DNA of 64,000 nt, taken from positions 165,081 through 229,080 of the forward strand of contig SJOL01004646.1 of the NCBI GenBank assembly GCA_004794785.1. The letters run 5' to 3'. Source of the DNA: Opisthorchis felineus. Taxonomy: Eukaryota > Platyhelminthes > Trematoda > Opisthorchiida > Opisthorchiidae. Shown here piece by piece: positions 1 through 11,110 of this stretch. The stretch's first letter is position 1; every line of letters begins with the position of its first letter. The notes below the pieces were generated by a model. It did no database searches. It saw nothing but the letters and a program-made list of their open reading frames with translations, and had not been told where the DNA came from. A program made the position numbers and the translations under genes.

Positions 1-2352
1 TCCTTTCTTCGGCTGTTGATCTGTGCACGCGTGTTTCCATACCAAAATTCTTACATACGTTGGGATTCATCTTATCTGACTGGAACTGTTGGTGGCATGA
101 CTTCGAATGAGACGTTTCTCTCTTTTAACTCATATTCTCCTGTAACCCTTTCACATTCATCGCTTGCATTTACTTTTTATGTCTGTGAACATGCTCTTCA
201 AGAATAAACGATAAAAAATCATGTATACCCATAACTTAAGAACCATCCCCATTCATTACCCGTTTGCAACTGTATATTTCTACACTGATGATTTCTGTTA
301 AGTCCTAAAAGTCTGTATTCTTTCAACGGTTTTCCTTATTATCATGTGCACATATGCTCGGGTCTGTCCTGGACGGATGCGTCACTTGTTCTAGTCGAAG
401 TGTGCTGCCGCAAACCAACACGTGGCACCGGATTTCGCCTAGCAGAGGTGGAAATTGTGGACGATCGGCTGAGTGACGCCTTAAATTTGACTGGCTGCAT
501 AAGTGGAATGAGATCGACTGCGTCCCGCATGTTCATCTACACTCCTACATCCTTCAGTACTAATAATTGAAAGGATAATTCGGAATGAAATTTCCGGTCG
601 CGTTGTAGATTATGTTCTTTTGAAAGCTTGTGCGGATGAACTGACATATCTGTGTGAAGTGTGCAGAAAAGAGTTTTTCCACGTGACACCAAATAAATGA
701 ACCATTTTGGAAACAACACTCGGTACGCAAGAGAATCTGTCCCCCCCTCACTGAGATCACCCCCAGATAGGAGACATATTTTACACTCCCTAAAGTTTAT
801 ACCTATGTCGATAGATGATTCCTCCCGTCATTGTAACAGTGCCTACTCAGAACTAAACTGGATGCTCTCAACAATTTTGCCAGTAATACCTGACAGTGAG
901 ATTAGGATCTGAGGTTTGCCTTCCTTTTTGTCATATTCGAATAATGCCTCCCGGACGGATTTTATTAGGTTTTCGCGGCTTAAGATTGGAAAATTCTGTT
1001 TTGGGTCAAAAAGCGATGCATACTGCGAAAGAACACAGGATCCGGCAGATGGAACCTACTGCGTTTCAGTGATCGAGGGTCACCTTCATCAAGCAGAATA
1101 AACTGAAAAGGAAAAGAAATCGGATCAAGGGAAATCAATAAGCCACCCAATAAGGCACACAATCTTCATATGCGTACTGTGCTTGGGACAGGGCCAAACT
1201 TAAGTAACAAATTACTGCTAACTCTGGCAATCGGACGGAAACAATCTGAATGAAATTCTACGGTTACTATCGGTGGTCTGACCGCTGCACCCGTGCAGCT
1301 GGGCGATGCGCGTTTATCGCCACCACTGGGCATGTGAGCCCAGTAAAAATGTTAGCCCTGTAAAATTTAGACCGGCTTGAGGCCAACGAGCGTTTGGGAA
1401 GTCTTCGCGATGCCCGTCAGCTAACACGTTAAGAACAATGGCTGCGTCGTATGCATCACTGTAAGTGACTGTCTTTCATGCCGCTTCGTTCGCACGTTGT
1501 CGCTAGCTTTTCGTAATTCAGTACTTAGCTCACACGCTGAATTGTGATAGGGAATGCATATAGTCCTTTTGTACAGAGCAAACGTAGCTGCTTAGTAGTC
1601 AAACCATTGATACAAATCGTAGACCGCCTTCGGGATCGTTTCCTTTGCTTTCTCTGATTTCATCAATCGTTACCCAAGAATGACCCTTTCCCTAACACAC
1701 TACACACGTGAGGATTATATGCTATCTGGCTTCTTTGTTGTCTCTGACCTGAGTTTTGTCCAGTTCTCCTTGATAAAGAAGAAACGTTGGACTAAATACG
1801 TCAGTCCTATTCGCTGGTCCTTTAGCGGGTATTCCCTCATGAATAATCCGAACAAAGCACCCAATTTGTTTACCTTAGTATGACCCAAAAATTACTAAAA
1901 TCCTATGTACTGTGTACATATTCAGCCGCAGATTGTGTAGAAATTGAGTGGAGTTGCCTGGCATAGTAATAACTTGCGACAAAGGTAAACATTACCTATT
2001 TGAAACGACTTTACTCTTTATTCTGGGTTCACTTTAGGAATTTCACTTCTGCTATTGCTTAACAGCGCTCTTTAAAAGGAAACTTTGCTTCCGATTAGTA
2101 CTCCAATATTTTAACTGCATCTTCCCCTCTTGAGTACATACAGATGAGCTGAGCTCAGTTTAACCGAAACAGGTGCTATATTTTCAACAATGCGAGACGA
2201 TGGAGTTTTGAATCGGGACTATTTCGAGGTTAGAACATCATTGGGGAAAAAACCGGTTGCATGTGATGTTTTATTGAGACCAGATGTTGTGTGTAAAGTT
2301 CTCCCTGTTGTTCTCGAACACTCCGGGTATTTTAATCGACATTTAATCCTCC
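1..2352. other. no gene recognised
   Basis: Short open frames on both strands show no conserved motif, no convincing splice pair and no repeat match elsewhere in the window. A 16-base string around 1920 recurs near 9160, but the flanks do not align. Probably intergenic DNA upstream of the first AGA copy; a 5' exon of that gene could lie here unrecognised. Confidence 0.4.
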
Positions 2353-2432
2353 AAGTGAAGCCAAACTATTCTGAAAAGCCGAGAAGCAGCTTACACCTGT
2401 TTCATCCTTGTTGGGAATCATCAGCAGTGCGT
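2353..2432 (-). repeat. hammerhead-bearing dispersed repeat, copy 1
   Basis: This 80-base block aligns without gaps, at roughly three-quarters identity, to 24560-24639. In the minus orientation it contains a hammerhead ribozyme core (2386-2430). The second copy has a tRNA-like B box just upstream of the ribozyme. Here that part is degraded or absent, so this is the older or truncated copy. It reads as a member of a small SINE-like family. Confidence 0.6.
2386..2430 (-). ncRNA. type I hammerhead ribozyme, degenerate
   Basis: Read on the minus strand. CTGATGA is at 2424-2418. A 14-nt spacer follows (2417-2404), folding as a 4-nt stem with a CAACAA loop, three of four positions pairing. GAAAC is at 2403-2399, then a 4-nt loop and GTA (2394-2392). 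The expected cleavage point lies after GTA, followed by the second stem I strand (2391-2386). Stem I pairs at only about four of six positions, so self-cleavage is doubtful. The 14-nt spacer with a C-A-A-rich hexaloop matches the layout of the schistosome SM-alpha hammerhead. Confidence 0.5.
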
Positions 2433-3631
2433 ATCTTATGGATATCTAGAGAGGTTCGTGCGATAGGCACTACCGATTATTCCCAACAGGGATAAAACAG
2501 CTCTCTATGGTAGTTGAGTGATCAATGCATGTGAAAGAAACTGACTGCTCAAGAACGACTCACATGATGTTAATCAAGCTGGTGGTGTGATAAACCGACA
2601 AAGATATTCTAGAGAGCATGAAGTAAGCGCACGTCCAACTGCCAATATGTTTAGCCTGTAGAAGTCACTGGGTGGGAGTACTCACAACTGATGTACCCTT
2701 CGTTGAACCCACCTTGGTACAAAGTCACGTTCCCTAAAGAAAAATTTGGGTGGAAAATTGTTTCCCCAAATACTGAATGGGTGAAAGTGATGCTCTGAGA
2801 TGAGGCTGTCTAATCTAAACGGTTGCGAGAGAATCACACGTTGATGACGCGACCTCTGATATAAGCAACTGTTTTAGGAAGGCACACACAGGGTCTTTAC
2901 TCGGCGATAGTTTGACTTGTAACCTTTGATAATAAGAACTTTGGTTGGTTATACAGTACGTGAAAAAAATGCTGAAGCCCGTGTGACGAGTCCTGCCAAG
3001 TGCACATTTTCAGGAATACTCTAGGACACAGTTGAAAAGCTGATTATCCAACGTGATAACGAATCCATATCTACCCGGATTATTTGAACATTGTACTGAA
3101 CAACTCGGTCCGAATCTTAGTCTCATTATCAGGGCGGTTTTATACTACAAAAATGGTGCGAGCTTGGACTTTATACCATGGATAATCGGGCCAAAGCTAC
3201 ACTAAATATTACATCTCAGACTTAATAGGTCATGGTATTTCTTGAAACCGCCTGTTTCCAGTTTTGAGCAGCTTTCTAAGAGTTTTACACCTTGTAGTCT
3301 TGTACTATGCAATAATGGAAGTATCAGACTTTCGTGCGCTGTATAAGATACACTTGACCATCCTAGTTTCATCAGTAAATTGCGATTGCCGTTTGTTTTT
3401 ATCTGACGCTGTACTGTCACCGATCTATCATTCCTATTTGCCTGAATAGTCTCGGACTGCATTGTTTGTTCCGGTTGGAACTTACCGTCGTGACCGACCA
3501 TTCACCGTACACAAAGGTGCCGATGTTTATATGTTGTAGGTCTTATTTAGTGGTCCAGTCTCAAGCTGAGTGCAACGCCAGTTTCGACGATCATATATAC
3601 ACAAACCTCCTCGTTCAGCCTGTACATAGAA
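2433..3631. other. no gene recognised (upstream of AGA copy 1)
   Basis: Nothing coding is recognised. This includes the presumed promoter and 5' region of the first AGA copy. No TATA-like or other promoter element can be called with confidence. Confidence 0.35.
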
Positions 3632-3895
3632 ATGACTTCGTCTCAGTATTTCGATCCGATTGTGGTCACCACATGGCCGTTCACAAAACCAACCGACGCT
3701 GCATGGGAGATTTTGTCAAGTGAAAGTGTTTCTCAGGGGAATACTGTCTTCGGTACGGCCATGGATGCCGTCGTCGAAGGATGTACCGTCGCGGAAGATG
3801 ATCGTAGCATCAAGACTGTCGGCTATGGTGGTTCTCCAGATGAAGAGGGTCATACAACTTTGGATGCGATGGTGATGGATGGGAGAACCATGGAG
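3632..3895 (+). CDS. AGA: AGA copy 1, exon 1
   Basis: Codes for 88 residues from ATG to TME and ends exactly before GTGAGT (phase 0). It contains VVTTWPF, the [11 protein letters not shown] block and LDAMVMDG of the alpha subunit. The residues before the mature start (MTSSQYFDP) are polar, so no signal peptide is visible. The upstream in-frame codons offer no better methionine. Confidence 0.85.
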
Positions 3896-6800
3896 GTGAG
3901 TTATCTCTTATCCAACAGAAGACTGGGTCTTTCCAATGCAAGGCTCACTTCTGACACTGGTCTGCTTTTATGTAATGTATGTTACAGCCTGTTTTTGTTC
4001 TTCGGTGAAAATTGAAGCTCTTATTAATTTATTTGACTACTTTTACCCATTCTGACCCGTTAACAGAAGTTCATATCATAGAGTCATCATCACTCATCCC
4101 CTAAAGTTTTATGAACACAGGTTAAAAGGAACCTATCAACAAAGAACACGCCTTTCGTAGTAACTACCTGAAAATTTAGTATTAAGATGAGAAGCTTGTA
4201 GATGACAAGATCTCAAGATTGCTGTTGCATGTGATCTCAGTTCTTGACAGTCCTTCACCAAGATTTCTTTTAACTCAAGCCATAAAATTAGACTAAAGAA
4301 AGCTGATGGAAACTCAGCAACTAGGCTTAGCTGATGAGCTACATGAGCAGAAATGGGTCAAGCAATAATTGACGTAGACTGTTTGGTGAAATTTGTCGGG
4401 GCCCGACGAATGGTAATACCTAACTTTTCACGATTGTTGTGAAAGTGTAACAAAAACCAAGTCTACGGGACTTGGATTTGTGGACACTTATTATATAAAC
4501 AGTGGTTTCAATAGCACTGAGGATTGCTTGTTTCACCGATTGCTGAGAAGGGCTTTAAGAAGTCACACTGAAGTTGCTTCTGTAAACGGGTTTACTATGT
4601 GGTTGGACTATTTCAAATTGTCCTTAAAAATCTGCAATGACCGGTCGCATCATGCCACTGAATAACGTTCTAGCGCCTTCAGTGGGAATGAAAGCCACAT
4701 CAACTGAGCTCTATGAATAACTTCACTGATATTGCTTGAATAGCTCCCGCGTTACAGTAGTTCACGAAATGATGAACCTTCCAACAATGAAGCACCGTGC
4801 CACGATCCTTTTCGGCATACGCATCGAGCCAAACGCTGTTCTGGGAATAAAATCTGTCCCTGTGAAAACGCAATGAGATACCGTTTTAAGACTATACTTT
4901 CATCAAACTGAAGAGACGGCACAGATTCGCGATAAGTCCACACATCCAGAGGAATGAGGCTAATGTGGGTACCGATTGGAAAACGGCTACATTTGTCCCT
5001 AAATGTCGACCAACCACTTTCTATAACCCTGCGAATGGTAGTGGAGTTTGGCTAGCGGAACTGCCTGAATAATTTTCATCAGTCTAGTCTCTGTTGAGGA
5101 ATGTCATTTACCCCAACCTAGCAAAATTGATTTCCAGGATGAATGCATCTTACTGCTACTGGAAACCATTCAGTCGAGTGAGGCCCTCGAGGAGGTCTGA
5201 TAATATGAGTGCGCAGGACTGCGCACTACTGCGAGCTCGTCATCTTCCGCATAACGATCTTCGCCTAGGGTTTTTTGTTGGAAAAAAATCCTACACGCAC
5301 ACCACATCAATTCGTGTTCGTTGAGCGTGGACCTAGGTGGTGAGAAAACAGTAGCATTCGTGCCTGTCTTGAAGGGAAACTCCCCATTCCAGTTTCTCAC
5401 AGAACGTGTATTCATCTGCCAGGTCATTTGTGGAGCCTAGTGTAAATTTTCCATCAGTCTACCCTCGCCAGCTCCCTTCATTAGTACCGTGCTCACCAGC
5501 GACTTAAGACATTCGGGTGGTACTGGATTGAGATGATCCACAAGATGAAATTGAACTGAAGACACAGTATGGAATTTACGGTTTATTCGAATTAAGCATC
5601 TATGCCAAACTGCGGCCACCACTAGATTAGTCGAACTCAGAGGTTTCCCCTGTTGTCACTTGTTCTTCCACCGAAAACACTAGCCGTTACCCCACTTGTG
5701 CCCGCAGCAAATTCGGGTTTCAGACCCATCCAAATAAATCCCCTAAACACCACAGTGTTTTATTTGTAAACATCCGGTTTTAGCCCACCAGTATCAACAT
5801 CTTGTATGTAGCAGCGACCAGAATATGACACTTCCTCTGATTTTCCATACCTCGATCACATTATAACCAATCAAACTCCTCGGCTTGTTACTGGTAGGGC
5901 TGAACATCTCCATGAAAGAACGACTTGTGGTTTGGTTAATTTCGTTTGGCTGTATACAACTAGATCCTTGTTCTTCCCTGTTCTCACTACTGGACATAAG
6001 ATCATTTAGTTAAATTTTGAGCGCCTGAATGTACTTTGTCGGTTACAAACACGATCCGGACAGGACAAAAATTCCAACTTGTCTGTTCGCTCTTCAGTGT
6101 ACGTAACTGCAGTTCACCGGTAGTACAAAATGTCCCTTGAGCTTCTCGGTCGCCTTTTGAAGGCATTCAATCTTTGTTAGCGCTTTATTGAGATGGGCAG
6201 CAGTATTTAGTTTTACCGACTAACCGTAAGTGGAAACCCACCTCATGGCTTTCCCGCAGCGATGAGGACCAGCCCAGTACACCTTGCTGCGCCATTACCT
6301 TAACCACGATAGAAGAAGTATGTTAATTTTTCCATATTATAGTGCCAAAATGGAAGCTGAAATTTCTGCCGATAACTTTTGCTAGCATTTTCCACCTAGT
6401 TACAAGTTTACTTCGGAATTACACTATGATTATATGTCAGTTGTCTTAAAAGACAAGGACGTTGGATATTTCCTACACAACACAAACCCAAAGTTTTTTA
6501 CATTCGAGGTTGGGGCTGTTGCTGGCTTGCCACAAATCCGTAGAGCAACGCAAGTGGCGCGCGAGGTTCTCCATTCCACCTACCACACTTTATTGGTTGG
6601 CGAGAAAGCAGCAGAATTCGCAAAGTCCAGAGGATTTTCTGCTGAGCCCATGGAGACACCAGATTCGCAAGAATTGTGGCAAAGGTGGCGTGCTAACAAC
6701 TGCCAGCCAAACTATCGTAGGTCAGGTGCATGGGATCCTGATCCAGCAACATCTGGCGGACCTTATAAACCAGTGTTTAAAAGTACGTTTGTCTTTCTCC

Positions 6801-9800
6801 ATTGTTACCGCCTCACTGATTCTCGACTTTAGTAGTAAGTTGACGTGGAATAGGTAGATCTTGGAATGAGTATTCCAAGAACGAGTGTTAATTCACGCCA
6901 AAGCTCTTGTGTATCCGAGCTACGTGAACATGTTATTCATTGTGAAAGCCATTTAAGGAGAACACCAATGGAACTAACAAATATCATCAACTGTAAATGC
7001 ATTAGGCAGAATTGTGACGGATTTCAAATGCACAGATACAAAAAAAACACAAGCAGCACGAGACATAAACACGAGTTTGGCTGGGATTCAGCTGAAAATG
7101 GTGTTAAAACCAAACTGGTGTGCAAATGAGTGTATTTTTTGACTTTTGTACATTTTGGATTCGAGTAGAACATAAAGTTGACAGAAATTTGGGGACTGCG
7201 CCAACCTGATGAGGCCCAAGTAGGGTGAAGAGTTTTCAACAACCTTGTGAGTGGTCTCCTTCTGAGAATACGCTTCTAAAGTAGCTTCTCCCTATAGCTT
7301 CGTTTGTGTTCATCTCATGCGTATCTTTCTGCATATGTTGCTTTTTACTTGGGATTCTTGTTTCCTGATCTTTCCAACGTGCAACGCTGCAATCCTCTAC
7401 TACATTGGTTAGTTAGTCATTTTTTTTTTGTAAACCTATCAGATCAATTTGAACGACTTAGTGGCAATTATGTTCACTATTCACATACTCTAACTCTCAG
7501 CAGAATGGTTCTGGCTGGTGCTGTGGGCTTCGATAAATAGAGATATTTTGGCACTATCGAAGCGAGGTGGCATTAAAGAAGAGACCTTAGGTCTCGCAAC
7601 TCCTGCACTGGTCCTTGGCTTGCTTTTCCGCCTCCTGTGATACATCGAATGGCATGATAGATTGGAATAACCTGTACTGAAGTAAAGTAAGGTTGTCGCA
7701 GTCGTCCCTATCGAATAATCACTGAAGGTCACGCAAGTACTCTCGGCGAGGCGGGAAACAAGCGACCAAAAACTCATGATTCTCCTTTGGTCGACACACC
7801 AACCAACCATGGTGCTTCTTCAGGTCCGTTGCCAGCTTGCGATGAAATTGTCCATTTGAAGTGATATTCACTCATTCCAAGCATTCAGCCTCCTACGCAC
7901 GCTGAAAAGCATTTCTGCGAATGTACCCTACTGGGATGGTCGCTATAGCTTTCATTGATCAGGGCAGAGAAAATGGACAGTCGAGTTACCCCTTTACAAT
8001 ACCGATGATGGCGTCATTGGAGGACGTTTTTCAACGTTCATTCTTCCAGCCCGTTGAATTAACCGATGAAAAAATAGGTCGTAGAAAGCACATCCACAAC
8101 AGTGATTAGAACTATTATCACGATTCCTTTTAGACAGTATATTGAGGTTGGATGAACATCTTAACACGTTCATCTGAAGACAACCGTAAACGAGTACTTC
8201 ATTTTTTTTAGCTAGTTTAAATCTCCCGTTGATACTAGTTAGATGCACAAACAATGTACATATGCAGTAGTTTTAGGGTAATCTGGTAAGTCATCATCAT
8301 CACGTTTTACCTCAAGCAGCTGTAGGACGCCATCCCAACCAGCATCACACAAGAGTTTTCTGAGAATCATTGCTTTCTTTCGTGGTGACAAAAGGTATTT
8401 CCACAACACACCATGTACCATATACCTAGGTATACTTTCAGGGGATAGGAGCTCTGAAGCATACACAGGCTTCGGTAGGTTCAGCATATGCCCTAGTCAA
8501 ATTGTGTAGGAGACGTTTGAGGAACCAGACCATTACATAGGATCGGAGTGCGCAATTGAGTCTCGCTTATTGGAAAACTCTTCCATATCTAACAGAAATA
8601 AAATGTAAGCGTCAACAGGCGTGTCTATTACAAAGTTTCTAATGGATGATCAGGTCACTTTTTGTCACCCGGCAATATCTACTTTTAATTCCAATACTTC
8701 AATTGGTCTCGCAGTTACCTATTCCCCCATAGCACTGGAATCTGACGAAGCCATGTGAAACAGACGCTACATTTGCAGGTTTCCTAGAGAAAGAGCACCC
8801 GATTCCGGTCGGTTTTGGGACCGTGCTCCTTCGTCAATGCGAAGGCACACTGAAAACTAGGTGCGCTTCCCGTTTCTGTCTAATTCCCTTACTGGAACTA
8901 TTTCCTTTCGTGTTTATTTGTTTCCTCCAAACATCATCAACTGGGTTGCCGTTGAGCATCACTGTACTACTGCATTCACTCGTACTTTTGTTTCTGAGAT
9001 ACACAGAAACCCATTCTGGTGTTGTTTTTCACTGCTTTCGATTTATTTCGACCTCATTCACTAAACGTTACACAGAAGAAAGGGAATAATCAACCAGTCT
9101 TAGTGTGAATGGGACAGAAAACAATTGTGAGGATTTTAGGTTCCGCAACCTGCGGCATATTCAGCCGCAGATAAAGTGTATGGCACTCACAGGCGCTTGG
9201 GACCTTTTGTTTTACAGTCAAAGTTCATTTGAGTACCTTTGTTTGGTAACTCTGCAAGCCTTTTCCACGGTTGCTGTCAGATCTTCTCGTTGGTAGGCTT
9301 AGTGATAGGTAAATAAGCACCCCCTGGTAGCTCATAATTTTGTCATTTCTGACCACTGGTCAAAAATTTGGAAAGCGGTGATTTCAGTTTCAAAGCCATA
9401 TTCCTACTCGGTTCAGGCTTTGGGGTGCTATAGAACTATGTTGGGTGCATGATGCGAGGAGTAAGAAAAAACCACTCTAACGTTTCTGGTCTCAAGAGCG
9501 CACTACATTTACGTAAGACAATGGCTCGCTGTAGGAAAATATACTCTCTAAACCACACCTGTTTCTTCAGGCTATCACCAAACACAACCAAGAGAAGGCA
9601 ATCTGATTGATGAAGATCACCATGATACAATCGGTATGATCGCCCTTGATCGCTATGGTTCAATGGCGGTTGGTGTTTCCACCAGTGGTGCTGTTCATAA
9701 GATCCCTGGTCGAGTTGGTGATTCACCGATCCCTGGGGCTGGTGGATATGTGGATAACGATGTAAGTATATGCGAACCTTTTCTGCTTTCCCGAGATCCT

Positions 9801-11110
9801 ACATTCGTCGTTGTGGTTGCAGATGGATCGCTGTTTGCGTTACACTTTGTCTTAGGTTTACTTAGCTGACTTCTAACTTATTCCAGTTCACTTCAAGTTG
9901 GTTCCGCTGCCCTTCTAGATCGTTTACATTTCTATCCGCTTTTCCCTTTTCGATCGGCTTACTACTACTGTACCACTAACGCGTGGACCGCATCACAGTT
10001 TTACCCAATATTTTGAGGATTCCATGTTACTTCTAACATATTACCACAATGGCTTCTCCCGAAAGTTTACACAACGGTTTTTGTAATGTTAACCGCGCGC
10101 ATCGTAGCTTGTCTCTTTTGTGTCCAAGCATCACGCCAGCGTAAGTGACTCAGTTTTCCACTCGAGTTTGTAATTTTCTGGGTGATGAAAACAGAATGCT
10201 GCTTTTCTTTAGCTCTCACTCTGTAGGAGAATTATTTCAAATGAACGTTACTCCATGTTTCTTGAGATTCAGTCCAATTATTTTTTTAAAATGACAGAAA
10301 AATCGAAAATTTGCTGAACGTTTAGCGCGTTTAATTGACTTGTGCAGTAGTCTCCATTAGGGGGACCCTTCAGATACAGTAAATGTCCTTGGAAGATCAA
10401 TTTTAGTGTTCCCCGTCAACCAAAACCTGCTTTTTCCCCTCAAGTGAAGTCACCACCTTTACCTACGTGATGAACTCTATTGGGGAGATGGCTTTGTCCG
10501 ACTGCATCACAAGTGGTTTTGTACTCACGTTTTTATATCCAGACGTAATTCTAGAGATCCAGCTTGCTTTTGTTTCACTGATGATATTTTTCTAACGGCA
10601 GGAACGCAGTTTACTGCTGTGTACTATCTCACTTCAAGTCATACATCGGACGATTCATTTGGGCTTGACTCTCGAATGATGTCATTATAATCCGGTACGG
10701 GGCTTCGATTATCATGAAACCGTCCTTGTAATCACCACTCACTAATAGGACGGTTTGGCTGTAAATAGGATCCACGAGAGTTCAGCTAATCAACCGTCAG
10801 TTCTTTTGAATTACGAATACCTCTTTAGTACGGCTGAATTCCTTTCTCATTCCAAGAAAAGAGAGGCGCAGCTGCTTCTTATATATGCTCATTGTTTTTT
10901 GGGCTTTAAGCTCAAGCTCTTAAGCTATGCGACTCTTAGTACATTTATTCCCTCCACTTTACCGTCGTTCCACAGGTTGGCGGAGCTGTTGGCACAGGCG
11001 ATGGTGATGTCATGATGAGATTCCTGCTAACATTTCAGGTCGTGCAATTTATGCGTCAAGGGCTCAACCCAACAGAGGCTTGTGTGAAAAGCCTACAAAG
11101 TGTGAAGCAT
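3632..11110 (+). CDS. AGA: N(4)-(beta-N-acetylglucosaminyl)-L-asparaginase, copy 1 (four exons, C-terminus not found)
   Basis: Aspartylglucosaminidase, an Ntn-hydrolase that cleaves the Asn-GlcNAc bond during lysosomal glycoprotein breakdown. Exons are 3632-3895, 6509-6782, 9571-9761 and 10976-11110; all joins are GT/AG and phases match (0, 1, 0). They encode about 288 residues against 346 for the human precursor. [15 protein letters not shown] and LDAMVMDG mark the alpha subunit. HDTIGM gives the autocatalytic Thr that starts the beta subunit. [11 protein letters not shown] and GTGDGD form the substrate pocket. The ATG at 3632 has no hydrophobic leader, unlike copy 2, and the second cysteine of the NCQPNY...CGPY pair is Gly here. 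The last segment (about 45-55 residues in relatives) was not found before copy 2. Introns are 2613, 2788 and 1214 bp; only the second holds a recognised repeat. It could be a cytosolic paralogue, a gene with an unseen leader exon, or a decaying copy. Confidence 0.88.
6509..6782 (+). CDS. AGA: AGA copy 1, exon 2
   Basis: Starts after a pyrimidine-rich acceptor ending CATTCGAG and ends before GTACGT, leaving phase 1. Its 274 nt equals the matching exon of copy 2. It encodes [33 protein letters not shown] and NNCQPNY. The usual CGPY that follows is SGGPYKP, so one half of the expected disulfide is missing. Confidence 0.87.
7096..7262 (+). repeat. hammerhead-bearing dispersed repeat family alpha, copy A
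   Basis: Shares a consistent series of blocks with 18885-19085 and 44495-44705: AAACCAAA...TGCAAATGAGTG, then GTAGAACATAA, then a G-rich stretch, then CTGATGAG and, at the 3' side, AACCTTGTGAGTGGT. It lies in intron 2 of AGA copy 1, in the sense orientation. It is the most diverged of the three copies. Confidence 0.55.
7200..7243 (+). ncRNA. decayed hammerhead ribozyme core
   Basis: CTGATGA at 7206-7212 is followed by a 14-nt stem-loop with a CAAGTA loop (7213-7226). The catalytic GAAA has become GAAG, and the strand after the cleavage site no longer pairs with GCCAAC (7200-7205). This is an ancestral relic, very probably inactive. Confidence 0.4.
9571..9761 (+). CDS. AGA: AGA copy 1, exon 3 (catalytic Thr)
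   Basis: Follows an acceptor ending TTTCTTCAG and ends before GTAAGTAT. Phase 1 entry fits exon 2 and phase 0 exit fits exon 4. The variable linker, probably trimmed or looped at the alpha/beta junction, is followed by [13 protein letters not shown], with Thr as nucleophile, and by [15 protein letters not shown], with the Arg and Asp that bind the substrate carboxyl and amino groups in the family. Confidence 0.88.
10976..11110 (+). CDS. AGA: AGA copy 1, exon 4
   Basis: 45 codons after an acceptor ending TCCACAG. Contains [11 protein letters not shown] and the helix [15 protein letters not shown]. The donor is GTCAGT, weaker than the GTGAGT of copy 2. A final exon with the C-terminal beta strand is expected downstream but was not identified. 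Confidence 0.85.

Noticed and set aside
4331..4362. CTGATGA followed by a small stem and GAAA, hammerhead-like
   Set aside because: The spacer is 12 nt instead of the 14 nt seen in the five other cores, and the stem I strands pair only with a two-base offset. Probably chance or too decayed to call.
5208..5227. near-perfect palindrome AGTGCGCAGGACTGCGCACT
   Set aside because: Short and isolated, with no neighbouring feature that would give it a role.
8239..8487. minus-strand frame ending near a GTAAAA donor
   Set aside because: The peptide looks plausible ([20 protein letters not shown]), but it lies in an AGA intron, the splice signals are weak and no homology is recognised.
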